Of a stretch of DNA of 64,000 nt, positions 47,511 to 59,800 are shown piece after piece. The stretch's first letter is position 1; each line of letters starts with the position of its first letter. The DNA comes from Vitis vinifera (Eukaryota > Streptophyta > Magnoliopsida > Vitales > Vitaceae). The notes beneath the pieces are model-generated. The model was not told the origin of the DNA. It was given only the letters and a program-made list of their open reading frames with translations, and searched no databases. The stretch lies in contig NC_081807.1 in the NCBI RefSeq assembly GCF_030704535.1, positions 3,389,001 to 3,453,000 on the forward strand. Direction: 5' to 3'. Position numbers and translations under genes: made by a program.

Positions 47511-48310
47511 TTATAAGTTGCAGTCTCTCTCTTCATTCTGAACCCCTTCAAAGCTCAGACCTCAGAGCTCTCAACCTTTCCATCGATCTTCGACGTTTCA
47601 AAGCTCCATCTCGGAGAAAAGATCTTTGAGGGCACTCGTTCGATTTCTTCAAGGTTTGTATTGTTCCTAATTTATTCGGTTGTTTCTTTGGATTTTTTTT
47701 TTCTCTGATCGATCATTTGGTTTTGAAGATTTAAAGATATTGTGATGGTTGGTGTGCATCTATTTTCATTTTCTCGAAGACCCATTTTTTTTTTTTTTTT
47801 TACCTTTGTTTGGTTGATGAGAAAATTGAAGAAAATTGTGTCATGATGTTGTGTTGTTTTTGGATGCTTGAAATAGGATTTTGGTTTTCCTTTTTTTTTT
47901 TTTTTTCCCATCAAACAACTGACGATGCGAAATTTCAATGTCATTTTCTTTTCCTCGGTTTTCTTGAGAACCAAAAACAGAACCAAGATTGATCTCTGTC
48001 TTTGATTCAACTGCTTTGAATGATTAATCCCTCTGGTTTCAGATCCCTTGTTGGAGAAATCATAATCCCATTTATCAAAGAAACTCCAGCATCAGTACAA
48101 CCCCATCACTTTTCCTTCATCTTGACCGAATCTGTGGTATCTTCTATTTAACTTCTCTGTTTCACTATTCAAATCTATGTTTCTCCATATGAGATTTTTC
48201 GTTTTACCAATTTGAATTTTCTCATTTTTTATTTCAAATTCGATAAACGTTCTAAGAAACTGACGATTTCAGATTAATTTCCAGGTGGGTATTCACAAAT
48301 ATCTGTGAAG

Positions 48311-49210
48311 ATGAATGATCTTATGACAAAATCGTTCCTCAGTTATGTTGAATTGAAGAAACAGGCCATGAAAGATCTCGAATCTGAGCCAGACATCGAG
48401 ATGGGAAAACTCGACCCAACAGATGAACAAAACCTTACTAACTTCTTCGAAGAAGTGGGTGCAATCAAGACAGATATGGAAGAGATCGTCAATCTCCTTC
48501 TAGACCTACAAGATCTAAATGAAGAGTCAAAATCTACGCACAGTGCTAAAGTTCTTCGAGGGCTCAGAGACCGAATAAACTCAGACATGGTAACTATTCT
48601 TCGAAAGGCGAAAAATATCAAAGCAAGATTGGGATCCCTTGATCAATCCAATATCGATAATCGCAGTATATCAGCTGCTTACAAGGAAGGAAGCCCAATT
48701 GATAGAACCAGAATGTCAGTGACAAATGGGTTGAGAATTAAGCTAAGAGACATGATGAATGATTTTCAGTCCTTGAGAGACCAGATTGTGAAAGACCACA
48801 AAGAATGTCTCAAGAGGAGGTACTTCAATGCCACTGGAGAGGAACCCAGTGAGGAAGTCGTAGAGAAGATGATTTTGGGAGGTGGGCAAGTGAATGTTTT
48901 TGATGGGAAGGCAGATTTGGTAATGGAGAATCAGGAGAGGCATGAGGCTCTGAAGGAGATACAGAGAAGCTTGACAGAGCTCCATCAAGTTTTTCTGGAC
49001 ATGGCTGTTTTGGTTGAGAGACAAGGGGAAGAGGTCAATGATATCGAGCAGAATGTGGCTCAGGCTGGAGATTACATCAGTGAGGGGACAAAGAAGCTTG
49101 ATTCTGCTAAGCAGTTAAAGAAAAGGTCGATGAAATGGACTTATTGTCTTGGAGCTCTCATCTTTGTCTTGATATTGATATGCCTGATTTTGACTTTCTT
49201 GAAGAATTGA
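48311..49210 (+). CDS. SYP112: Qa-SNARE syntaxin of the SYP11 group (SYP112-like), 299 aa
   Basis: The single coding exon starts at MNDLMTKSFLSYVELKKQA, the signature opening of SYP112. An N-terminal Habc-type helical region with NLTNFFEEVGAIKTDMEEI spans about residues 40-180. The Qa-SNARE helix is at about 208-270 (LHQVFLDMAVLVERQGEEVN, with the zero-layer Gln in ERQGE). A C-terminal membrane anchor is at about 276-297 (CLGALIFVLILICLILTFL). SYP11-group syntaxins drive vesicle fusion at the plasma membrane and cell plate; KNOLLE/SYP111 is the cytokinesis-specific member. Length and order are normal. The 5' UTR appears to contain two introns (about 47,654-48,042 and 48,137-48,284), inferred from GT/AG borders. 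The GTG and AAG codons before ATG are not used. Confidence 0.92.
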   Translation: MNDLMTKSFLSYVELKKQAMKDLESEPDIEMGKLDPTDEQNLTNFFEEVGAIKTDMEEIVNLLLDLQDLNEESKSTHSAKVLRGLRDRINSDMVTILRKAKNIKARLGSLDQSNIDNRSISAAYKEGSPIDRTRMSVTNGLRIKLRDMMNDFQSLRDQIVKDHKECLKRRYFNATGEEPSEEVVEKMILGGGQVNVFDGKADLVMENQERHEALKEIQRSLTELHQVFLDMAVLVERQGEEVNDIEQNVAQAGDYISEGTKKLDSAKQLKKRSMKWTYCLGALIFVLILICLILTFLKN

Positions 49211-49374
49211 ACAATCATATCTCTGTCTTACTGGGTTTTTCAGAGAGGAGGGGGTCTGGTATATATATACATGGATACACATATAGACGTCTTCTTTTCC
49301 AATATTGCTTGATAACAACTGAGATTTTGTTGTGGTTTTGTCATTTTCCATTCTTATACTGTAAATGAAGTGGA

Positions 49375-52300
49375 AACTCAGGGATTTGCTCAAGCTCTGA
49401 ACAAAAGTACTCTTGGTTCTCTTCTTTTTCTTTGATTTATCAATGAGTGTTTTTGGATTTCTCAATCTGTTTCCATCTGTTTCCTTTTCTTCTCTTATAG
49501 AGTTTGTGATAGTGTTTGCTCTGTTGGCACAATTTTCCTACCTATAAAGATTGGTCAAGAATCAAGAGGCTGTATTTTGGGTTATTTGATTAAGATGGTC
49601 AAAACTTAATTTTTGAAATTTAATCAATTTTTTTTCCGATAAAAACGGCCTTATTATTTTCTTGTAAAAATAACTTTTTTTTTACATGTAAATATTTGAA
49701 ATGGCAAAAGGGTATTTATGTAAAAAAATGAGTTATTTTTTAAGTAAAAACATGAGAAGAGTAGTATTCACAATTTAAGGATTATTTCAACTCTTTTAAC
49801 CAAGTATTTTTTTGCATTTTCTTCTAAAACAAGGGAGAAACACAAGAATCTTCGAGTTCTAGCACAACCAAGCCCAAATTTGCATTGAACCACCTTTACA
49901 ATTTGGTTTAAGATAAAAAAAAGTGAGTACCAATAACAATCTAAGTAACATATCATATTATCATACCATTGTCACATATGAGTTATTTACAAGTACGTAC
50001 AATTACAATTCTGATTACTTTCAATCTTTCTAGAGTCGACGATTACTAATTCCTATGATTTGAATACACATCAATTCTCGGGCCCCATTGTTGTCCACTA
50101 CATTCAAATGAGTTTGGTTATATAATTGTTTTCCAAAATAGTTTTTTGTTGTCCCAAAAAAGAAAAAAGGAAAACATGTTTGATAACTATAAAATAGAAA
50201 ATGGTTTCTATTCTTAAAAACAAAAAAAAAAAATGTTGTTTTTTGAAAATATTTTTTAACTGTTTTCATTTGTTTTTTGAGGTTTATTTTAAAAATTAAT
50301 TATACAAACATAAAGAATAAAGAAGGATTAAAATAAAGCATTATAAAAATTAGTTTTAAAATATATTTAAAAACAACAAAAACAAGTTAAATATTTTAAA
50401 TTTTCAAATAAATATTTATTTTAACAAAATATTGTAAAACAATTTTCGAAAACTGTTTAGAAAATTCTTAGCAAAAGCAACTTAAGTTTTTCCCAAGATG
50501 ACTCTTATGCTAAATTAGATGATTCTACATCAAATTACCTTTTGGATAATGAAGAAGACTGTGAAGGTATCCTTCTTCTTATAAGGAAATCAAAATAAGC
50601 TCTTCAAACATACAACACTTCTTATGGCTCTGATACCATAAACACTGAGGATGAGGTAATATACAATAAAAATATGAATTATGTTGAGAATCAAAACAAA
50701 ATACACATGATATTTAATAAATAAATTTACAGAAAAGGAACATGAAACTTTATATTACATAACCTAAAAAAAAAAAATACATATTAGGAGAAACAAGGAG
50801 ATGAAATTTCTTACAATGGGAAAGGCAAGGAAAAGCTTTGAATAAAGCTTTTGGGCTTGAGAGCTTACATAGTGAGAGAGGAAGAGGAGAGAAGGGAGAG
50901 CTTAAGAAGGGAAGAAGAGTGAAAATTCAATTGTGTTTACAACTGAGGATCAAGCCTCCTTAAATAGCTGAAAAAATGAATAAAAAACAGTACATAGTGT
51001 ATGACAAGACACTGTGCAACTTTTGACTCCAGCTGAAAATAGTAATCATTCGTGGATGAATAGTGAATAGTAAAATTGACTTTTTTACTGTAGCAATATT
51101 GATTTGTTGGCATACGAATCTTGCTTTCGGTGGAGGAAAGTTGGTGTGCCAAGCAGGTTAAGAACTATAGTATCACATGCTTGTAGACAAAATTGCTTTC
51201 AGTGCTGACTTTTTAAAACTGCTTTTTAAAACAGTTTTCGAAAACAATTATTAAAAAGAGTTTTGTTCTTTTAGGTTATTAATCTTTTAGGCTGCTTGGT
51301 GCGACATGGCTAATCAGAAAGGAAGCCAAATTCAATGCTAGAATTGTCTTTGATTGAATGTGGGCTCAAAATCTGCAATGGCCAAATGAATGATTCTTCT
51401 CAAACTCGTTCCTCATGCTATCACTTCACCAAAAATATGCTTTTGGTTTTGAATTATTCATGTGTGGGTGGTCCATCCATGCTAAGAGGCACCAGTTTCA
51501 GAACTGTTTGAAGGCAATCACGCTTGCTTTTGAACAGTTACTATTCATTTAAGAGAGAGAAAAAATGGTGGAGATTGAAACACATCTTCCCTAATTCATG
51601 CCCATTTCTCTGGATGGGTCATTAAGAGAAAAGAAAAATCAACTACGGACAAATTTCATGAATGTCCTGCAATGTAAAGCAAAACAATAAAACAAAAATG
51701 TTAAACAAAGATTTTATTAAAATTGATAAAATTATGGGTATAATCTTCGTACTAATATTCTTTACAAAAAAACATATCCCTTTAATTCTTTCACCTTGAT
51801 CATAATTTGAAAGACGGTAATAACGTTTTCTTGATTTCGAAGATCAATCGAGAGTCACATGTGACTTATTCTCTGTGAACATTGTGGTTTTTCTCTTTGT
51901 AAAGTCTCTTTTGATGTCTAGACTCTCTTATAAAGAAGTCAACAATTCTCTTATTTTGTCCATGCAAGGTCATGAATCATTATAAACAGCTTCTGAATAT
52001 TAAGCATGTCTCATGTGCTAGATGCCTAGACCCAGGTCACCTCCAAAAGGTCGGTTATAATTCATCTAATCCAATGATCTTCTAAAGCTTCTAAGAACAC
52101 CAAAATGAAATTTTTTGCATCTCCATTCTCCCTTGCTTACCTCATCATATTTTGAACAAAATCAACATAAACTTTCATTAGATTCCTGCAAAATATGTAG
52201 TTGGTGTTCTTTCTTTGTTTATATTTGTAGCCAAAATGAGCTCTGTTTTCTGTTCTCCATACCAGAAAGCAAAAAAAGGAATGCTAAGGATGCTTGTTAA

Positions 52301-53990
52301 GTACGGAAAAGAAGGGCACGCATCTATGACTAACGAGTACCTGCTGTGTCTCTGGTCTGTCCTGAATTTATTGCCTTGAAAAAAAGTTCAACTGTCCTGA
52401 CAGAGCCATGGCAGTTAAAGAGGCAAGAGTTGTAGTGTATGGCTGAGAATTCAACATGTATATATGTCATGAACCCCTACTCTCAAATCTCAATTTAACC
52501 TACGATAGGAACTTGAGTGAGATACACTGGATGTCATTCACTATCACACAGTATCGAAATGAGTCACGACTCAGGAGGATAATAATCATTAAAGACATGG
52601 GCCCCCTTACATATTTCCTGATCTTATTCAAAGAGAGAGCATCAGAAGTGAACTTCAGGCATGCATACTCAGTCTTCATTTGCATCTTCCTCACTGTGGT
52701 TTCTTTCTTGTTCAGTTTGTTCATGTTACATAAGTTAGAATCTAGAACCATTAGGATCAAATCAGGCACATGTCACTTTTAGGGGAGGAGGTGTTTGGGA
52801 GCTGAGAAAGTGGGGGATTATGGAAGTAGGATGTGGTCTCTTAAACAGGGAAGCAAGAAGATGGGGTTTTGGTGTCACCTTAACCCTCATGTTGTGTTTG
52901 TCTATGAGGGTTTACATCCATGGTGTTTCTGAAGACCAGTATGCATTTATGGGGTATGTTTTCTTTCTCTTTTTTCTTACTTCAATCTTGGCTGTTGGCT
53001 AGTTGGCCTTTGCTGGATTTATAATTGAGTCTTCTGGAAGATCCTAAAAAATTGTTTTGATGATAGTTTTTTAAAGTTGTCAATTGTTTTTCAAAAACAA
53101 AATTATGTTTTGAACACAAATATAGGAAACATTTTTTTCTATTTTACGTAAAAGTATTATGGATTTATCTATGTCGTTTATATTTTCAATTATTACTCAA
53201 AAAATATTATAAAAATAAATAAATTTAAAAAATATAAAAAAAAAATAAAAAATAAATTAAAAGTTAAATAAATTATTTTTATTTACTACTTGAAATTTAT
53301 TTTACTTATTTTAATTCTTTAATATAAAAATTAAATAATTTTAAAATATATAAGCTTCTAACCAATTTTAATTATATTATATTTTTTTATAGAGTAACTA
53401 AATATAAAAAGTAATTTTTTTTATATATTTTTTTTTCTTTAATATTTCTAGGAACAAACATAACCTGAAAAATTGATCATACCAATAAAAAAGACTTCAT
53501 GAGAAAGTGTGGCTATAGGTAACACAAATAAAAGATAATATAAGGGTGGCCACGACTATGGACTTTTCCAAATAAATTTCCCGTCAATACCAATACCCAT
53601 AGATGCGGTTGAAATGTATTTAAGGTTAGATATTTTCTTTAGGAGAATTTTATGGTACCACGTAGTACCAAATAATTATTTTGGACTATTCTTGATAAGA
53701 TTTTGATAATTCTTTTTAATAGGTTTTATTTAATTTTTTATTATATTATATATATATATATATATATATAATGTGAACAAAGAAAGATTAAAACGAAATA
53801 TAAAATAATTTTTTTTTAAATATTTGAAAATATGAAAAATAAGTTACAAAATTTACAGCTTAAAACATCCTTTAATTAAATTAAAAAAAAAAAAAAACCA
53901 TCTAGAAGGTTTTTTAAAGCTCCTGAAAGATTATTTTTGTCTTCTCTGAAACCTTCCAAAATTTTCATTCCCGCAAGATCAAGATTCTGA
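49375..53990. other. long gene-poor interval with repeat relics
   Basis: No convincing gene. MITE-like relics lie at about 49,570-49,805 (TTATTTGATTAAGA to TTTTAACCAAG) and at about 53,050-53,470 (AT-rich, ending GGAACAAACATAACC). An AT-rich repeat with AAAACAATTTTCGAAAAC lies at about 50,100-50,470. Open frames here (for example near 52,456-53,002) have no recognisable domain. An (AT)n run is at about 53,745-53,770. Confidence 0.5.
50500..51290 (-). mobile_element. possible Copia-type LTR relic with primer-binding site (fossil)
   Basis: TGGCTCTGATACCA at about 50,624-50,637 is the complement of TGGTATCAGAGCCA, the initiator-tRNA primer site used by many plant Copia elements. The AT-rich DNA to its right (with a TATA-like TAAATAG) would be the LTR on the minus strand. 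No coding part recognised; old and degenerate. Confidence 0.35.
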
Positions 53991-54044
53991 GTTCATTTGA
54001 CTGATCATGGCTGTGGTTTCCATGAGTTCAGGGATCTCAAGAAC

Positions 54045-55661
54045 ATGATTCTGGGCATATCAGTCGGAGAAATTTCCCCACAACACCATGATGTTGATGC
54101 AAAGAAACATGCAAAGAATGTTGTTTCTCCTAACTTAACAACGTGCCATGAATCTGTTCCTCGGCCTGGTCTCTCCGTGTACTGCTGCCCTCCAAAACCC
54201 GAATCAGAAGAGCCCTTCATCGATTTCCAGTTCCCCGATCCCTCCTCGCCTTTACGTCTGCGCCGGGCGGCCCATCTCGTTGATGATGACTACATAGCTA
54301 AGTACAGAAACGCCGTATCAATAATGAAATCCCTTCCTTATGATGATCCAAGGAGCTTCCTTAGCCAAGCGAACCTCCATTGTATTTACTGCACCGGCGC
54401 CTATAAGCAGAAAAACTCAGATATTCCTCTTCATGTCCACAGATCATGGCTGTTCTTTCCCTGGCACAGAATGATGCTCTACTTCCATGAGCGAATCCTC
54501 GGGAGTCTGATCGGAGATGACAGTTTTGCTTTGCCGTTTTGGAACTGGGACAACCCTGATGGCATGGTGATCCCTGAAATGTACGTGACTGGTTCATTAG
54601 TTGATACTGATCGGGAAAATTCTCATCTTCCACCCCAAGTTGTGGACTTGAACTACAATTTACAGGAGAAAGGATTGGGACCTGAGGAGCAGATAAAGAT
54701 CAACATGGCGCTGATGTATACCCAAATGGTATCAGGTGCGAAGACGACTGAACTCTTCATGGGTTGTCCTTATAAGGGAGGTGAGGGAGGCTTCTGTGAA
54801 GGACCCGGCACCATAGAGCTTGCACCTCATAATACATTACACGATTGGACCGGTACCGGTTTGAATCCTGGAAGGGAGGACATGGGCTCATTCTACTCTG
54901 CTGGAAGGGACCCCATCTTCTATGGACACCATGGGAATGTAGACCGTCTTTGGGAAGTTTGGAGGAGGCTCCAATGGGAGTACTACAATTCAGAGATCAC
55001 TGACACTGAATGGCTAGATTCTTACTTTTTCTTCCATGATGAGAAAAGGCAGCTTGTGAGGATCAAATTCCAGGATGTTGTCAACATAACAAGGCTCAGG
55101 TATGCTTATGAGGAGGTCGAGCTGCCATGGCTCAACGCCCGTCCTCGGCCTTCAGTCCCTCCCAAGATTGCCCGTGACATACTAAAAATGAGAGACCTTG
55201 ATCATGAGAACAACCAGGAACTTCCAAGCAGCCCCTTTTTATCAGCAGACTTTGGACCCCATGGTCGAACTCTGGACACCACCATAAGGGTAAAGGTCCA
55301 TAGGCCAAAGAAGCATAGGAGCAAGAAACAGAAAGATTTCAAAGAAGAAGAGGTCATGGTTGTGTATGGAATTGAGGTCAAGGAGGACAGTTATGTTAAG
55401 TTTGATGTGTATGTGAATGCAGTTGATGAGACATTAATGGTTGGTCCAGAGTTCAGAGAGTTTGCAGGGACCTTTGTTAACATTCCTATTGGTGTTTGGC
55501 CAGTAATGAGGAGGAAGAGTAATCTTAAATTGGGGATCTCAGAATTATTACAAGACTTGGAGGCAGATGAAGATGAGAGCATCTGGGTAACCTTGATACC
55601 AAGAGCTGAAGACTGTATGAATGTAACCATTGATGGGATTAGGATTGAATACATTGAATAA
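54045..55661 (+). CDS. PPO: polyphenol oxidase (catechol oxidase/tyrosinase family), 538 aa
   Basis: Type-3 copper enzyme oxidising phenols to quinones. Numbered from ATG 54,045, CuA ligands are His112 (LHCIYC), His132 (HVHRSW) and His141 (FPWHR), with thioether Cys116. CuB ligands are His262 and His266 (PHNTLHDWTG) and His296 (FYGHHGNVDRLW). Glu258 and Phe283 match the family's waterkeeper and gate positions. The PPO1_DWL (TEWLDSYFFFHDEKRQ) and KFDV (YVKFDVYVNAVDE) domains follow, so the enzyme is complete from the core to the C-terminus. No plastid transit peptide or Arg-Arg thylakoid signal is visible. The frame continues open to 53,997 without another ATG. A 13-codon frame at 54,007 (MAVVSMSSGISRT) overlaps the chosen start as ATGA. 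Either an upstream exon is missed, the N-terminus is frameshifted, or the protein is non-plastidic. Confidence 0.88.
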   Translation: MILGISVGEISPQHHDVDAKKHAKNVVSPNLTTCHESVPRPGLSVYCCPPKPESEEPFIDFQFPDPSSPLRLRRAAHLVDDDYIAKYRNAVSIMKSLPYDDPRSFLSQANLHCIYCTGAYKQKNSDIPLHVHRSWLFFPWHRMMLYFHERILGSLIGDDSFALPFWNWDNPDGMVIPEMYVTGSLVDTDRENSHLPPQVVDLNYNLQEKGLGPEEQIKINMALMYTQMVSGAKTTELFMGCPYKGGEGGFCEGPGTIELAPHNTLHDWTGTGLNPGREDMGSFYSAGRDPIFYGHHGNVDRLWEVWRRLQWEYYNSEITDTEWLDSYFFFHDEKRQLVRIKFQDVVNITRLRYAYEEVELPWLNARPRPSVPPKIARDILKMRDLDHENNQELPSSPFLSADFGPHGRTLDTTIRVKVHRPKKHRSKKQKDFKEEEVMVVYGIEVKEDSYVKFDVYVNAVDETLMVGPEFREFAGTFVNIPIGVWPVMRRKSNLKLGISELLQDLEADEDESIWVTLIPRAEDCMNVTIDGIRIEYIE

Positions 55662-56350
55662 GTGAACCTGATCTTGGGTTCAACTCCAAATAAAACTGTC
55701 AAAAATAATAGATTAGTTTTGGCTTTCATGGCAGTATATATTATTTGTTAGATACTGTTATTATACAAGCAGGCATCCACTGTAAAAGAATGCCATTTCA
55801 GATGTAAAATAACTTTCTGTTCAATTACAAGTCATGTAATGCAGTTTGGTCGGTGATAAAGCTAAGGGTGAGTCTGATAAAAAAATGAAAAGAATGATTG
55901 AAACAGCTAGCTTAGTTTTCTCATTAATTATGAAAAAAAAAAAAAGGAAAGAAAGAAAAGAAGAGAAAAAGAACTTTAAATATCCATTCAAGTAGGCTAG
56001 CTCTGGGGAAAATGCCTGAAATATTTATCAACTGGTTTCATTTTCATAGACTGTGAGACAAGTGGAACAAACAGTCAAAAGAGAAATGGAAATCTTGTAG
56101 TTTGATGCATTTACATGATAAGTTGTCAGCAAGCCAATAAGTTTTACTATTCCCTTCCAACGATCTCTCTGGAGAGTTGATTCATAGATTGTATCATTTT
56201 CCCAATTAATTCAGTGTTGCTGTCCATGGAAATTGGTGGCCTGCAAAAGACCCAGCAGCCATGAAATATCAGCTGGTGATTCATGGATTGGATGTGATTA
56301 GTTGTAGTGTGCATGCAATTAGTAATGCTTGAATTGTAAATGGGTTTGGT
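55225..56350 (+). repeat. PPO 3'-end duplication, copy 1 (partner 61,345-62,410)
   Basis: The last 430 bp of the PPO coding region and about 690 bp of 3' flank are repeated to the right of the Copia insertion (shared GCATCCACTGT, GAATGCCAT, TCAGTGTTG and CATGAAATATC phrases). Confidence 0.85.
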
Positions 56351-56499
56351 AGGGACTAATCCCCATCATTGTTATGCTGGGACCCGCATTAATAAAGAAA
56401 AGCTTGTCCTTGATTGTGGCATTGCTGAAGAGATTTCGATAGAAGGTTGATTCATCATTGTTATGCTGGGAACTGATTGTGGCATTGCCCTCGTGAGGC

Positions 56500-56874
56500 T
56501 GTTGGGCTTTGTGGAGCCTAGTTTTGTTTGATCCGATTTGATGACCCGACCCGAATAATATTGTATGGCTTTTTAATGGGAGATTTATTGAGACCTGTTG
56601 GGCTCATTTAGCCCATTGTGGAACCACCTTTTTAATTAGGGTTTTTTAGTGTGGTGGGGTTGTTGTTTTATATATATAGAGAGAATATTGTAACCGCCAG
56701 GTTGTACTCTATATTCTTCCCTGATAATAGTGATATCCCTGCAACTCTGTAGATGTAGGCAAATTGCCGAACCATGTAAATATTGTCTTGTGCATGTGAT
56801 TGTTTTTCTTTGGCGTGTGTTTTTCTCTAATTTTTTGTTTCTCACGGGTTGGGAATTCGGTTTAATTCCCTACA
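56500..56874 (+). repeat. Copia 5' LTR, 375 bp
   Basis: Begins TGTTGGGCTTTGTGGAGCC and ends TTAATTCCCTACA; contains a TATATATATAGAGAG promoter-like stretch. Confidence 0.95.
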
Positions 56875-59800
56875 ACTGGTATCAGAGCCTAGGGTTAGGT
56901 TTGAGTGGGAGCAATGGCAGAGGAAGCAGGAAAGGAGTCTGGAATAGAAAAGTTTGATGGCACAAACTTTGCGTATTGGAGGATGCAGATTGAAGATTAT
57001 TTCTATGGGAGGAAATTGCATCTGCCTCTTTTGGGGACAAAACCTGAGAGTATGAAGGCTGAGGAATGGGCGCTTCTTGACAGACAGGTTCTAAGAGTTA
57101 TTAGGTTAACTCTGTCTAGGTCTATTGCACACAATGTTGTAAAGGAGAAGACCACAGTAGATCTGATGAAGGCTTTGTCCGGTATGTATGAAAAGCCGTC
57201 TGCAAACAATAAGGTGCATCTGATGAAGAAATTGTTCAATTTGAAGATGGCAGAGATGCATCAGTAGCACAACATCTGAATGAATTTAATACAATCACAA
57301 ATCAATTGTCGTCTGTAGAAATTGATTTTGATGATGAGATTCGTGCTTTGATCGTCTTGGCTTCTTTGCCAAATAGTTGGGAGGCAATGAGGATGGCAGT
57401 AAGCAATTCTACTGGAAAGGAAAAGCTCAAGTACAATGATATACGAGATTTAATTCTGGCTGAGGAGATTCGCCGAAGAGATGCAGGTGAAACCTCAGGA
57501 TCTGGTTCTGCCCTAAATCTTGAGACAAGAGGTAGAGGTAATAACAGAAATTCAAATCAAGGTAGATCAAATTCCAGAAATTCTAATCAGAACAGAAGCA
57601 AATCTAGATCAGGCCAACAAGTACAATGCTGGAATTGTGGGAAAACAGGTCACTTTAAAAGGCAATGCAAAAGCCCTAAGAAGAAGAATGAAGATGATTC
57701 TGCTAATGCTGTAACAAAAGAGGTACAGGATGCATTACTTCTTGCAGTAGACAGTCCACTTGATGATTGGGTTTTGGATTCAGGAGCTTCGTTTCATACC
57801 ACTCCACACCGAGAAATCATACAGAATTATGTTGCAGGTGATTTTGGTAAGGTGTATTTGGCTGATGGTTTAGCCTTGGATGTTGTGGGTCTGGGAGATG
57901 TCCGGATATCGTTGCCCAATGGGTCTGTTTGGTTACTGGAGAAGGTTCGATATATTCCTGACCTGAGGAGGAATCTGATTTCTGTTGGACAACTTGATGA
58001 TGAAGGACATGCAATACTATTTGTTGGTGGTACTTGGAAGGTTACAAAGGGAGCTAGGGTATTAGCTCGTGGAAAGAAGACTGGCACTATGTATATGACC
58101 TCATGTCCAAGAGACACAATTGCAGTTGCTGATGCAAGTACTGATACAAGCCTATGACACCGCAGACTTGGTCACATGAGTGAGAAAGGGATGAAGATGT
58201 TGTTGTCAAAAGGAAAACTACCAGAATTGAAGTCCATTGATTTTGACATGTGTGAAAGTTGCATCTTAGGAAAGCAAAAAAAGGTGAACTTCTTGAAAAC
58301 TGGCAGGACACCGAAGGCTGAAAAATTGGAACTAGTACACACTGATTTGTGAGGGCCTTCTTCGGTTGCATCCCTAGGAGGTTCAAGGTACTACATCACC
58401 TTTATTGATGACTCAAGTAGAAAGGTATGAGTTTATTTTCTGAAAAATAAATCTGATGTATTTGTAACTTTTAAGAAGTGAAGGCCATGGTTGAGACAGA
58501 AACAGGTTTGAAAGTAAAATGTTTGAGGTCAGATAATGGAGGAGAGTACATAGATGGAGGATTCAGTGAGTATTGTGCTGCACAGGGAATTAGGATGGAG
58601 AAGACCATTCCTGGGACACCACAGCAGAATGGTGTGGTTGAGCGCATGAACAGAACTCTCAATGAGCGTGCTAGAAGTATGAGGTTGCATGCTGGACTAC
58701 CAAAAACTTTTTGGGCTGATGCTGTTAGCACTGCAGCTTACCTGATAAACCGAGGACCATCAGTTCCCATGGAGTTCAGACTTCCTGAGGAGGTTTGGAG
58801 CGGTAAAGACGTGAAGTTTTCACATTTAAAATTTTTGGTTGTATTTCTTATGTTCATATTGATTCTGATGCTCGTAGTAAACTTGATGCAAAGTCAAAAA
58901 TATGTTTTTTCATTGGCTATGGTGATGAGAAATTTGGCTATAGGTTTTGGGATGAACAAAACAGGAAAATCATCAGAAGTAGAAATGTGATATTTAATGA
59001 ACAGGTTATGTACAAAGACAGGTCATCTGTAGTGTCAGATGTTACAGAGATAGATCAAAAGAAATCTGAGTTTGTCAACTTAGATGAATTGACTGAAAGT
59101 ACTGTCCAAAAAGGGGGTGAAGAAGATAAGGAGAATGTAAATTCACAGGTAGATCTGAGTACACCTGTAGTTGAAGTTCGCAGATCTTCTAGGAACATTA
59201 GACCTCCGCAGCATTATTCACCTGTTTTAAATTATCTCCTGTTGACTGATGGTGGTGAGCCAGAGTGTTATGATGAAGCCTTGCAAGATGAGAATTCAAG
59301 CAAGTGGGAGTTAGCCATGAAGGATGAGATGGATTCCCTGTTGGGGAATCAGACATGGGAACTGACTGAATTGCCAGTAGGAAAGAAGGCTTTGCACAAC
59401 AAGTGGGTATACAGAATAAAGAATGAACATGATGGTAGCAAACGTTACAAGGCCAGATTAGTTGTTAAAGGGTTCCAGCAGAAGGAGGGCATTGACTACA
59501 CAGAGATATTTTCTCCAGTTGTGAAGATGTCAACAATTAGACTTGTACTTGGAATGGTGGCTGCAGAAAACTTACATCTTGAGCAGTTAGATGTGAAGAC
59601 AGCATTCCTTCATGGTGACTTGGAGGAAGACCTTTACATGATTCAGCCAGAAGGGTTCATTGTTCAGGGACAAGAGAATCTAGTCTACAAACTGAGAAAG
59701 AGCTTATATGACCTTAAACAAGCTCCTAGATAGTGGTACAAGAAGTTTGACAATTTTATGCATAGAATTGGGTTCAAGAGATGTGAAGCTTGTATGTTAA

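Noticed and set aside
52456-53002. Plus-strand frames with hydrophobic stretches that could look like a signal or membrane peptide upstream of PPO
   Set aside because: No family match, no splice connection that yields a PPO-like N-terminus, and composition typical of random AT-rich DNA.
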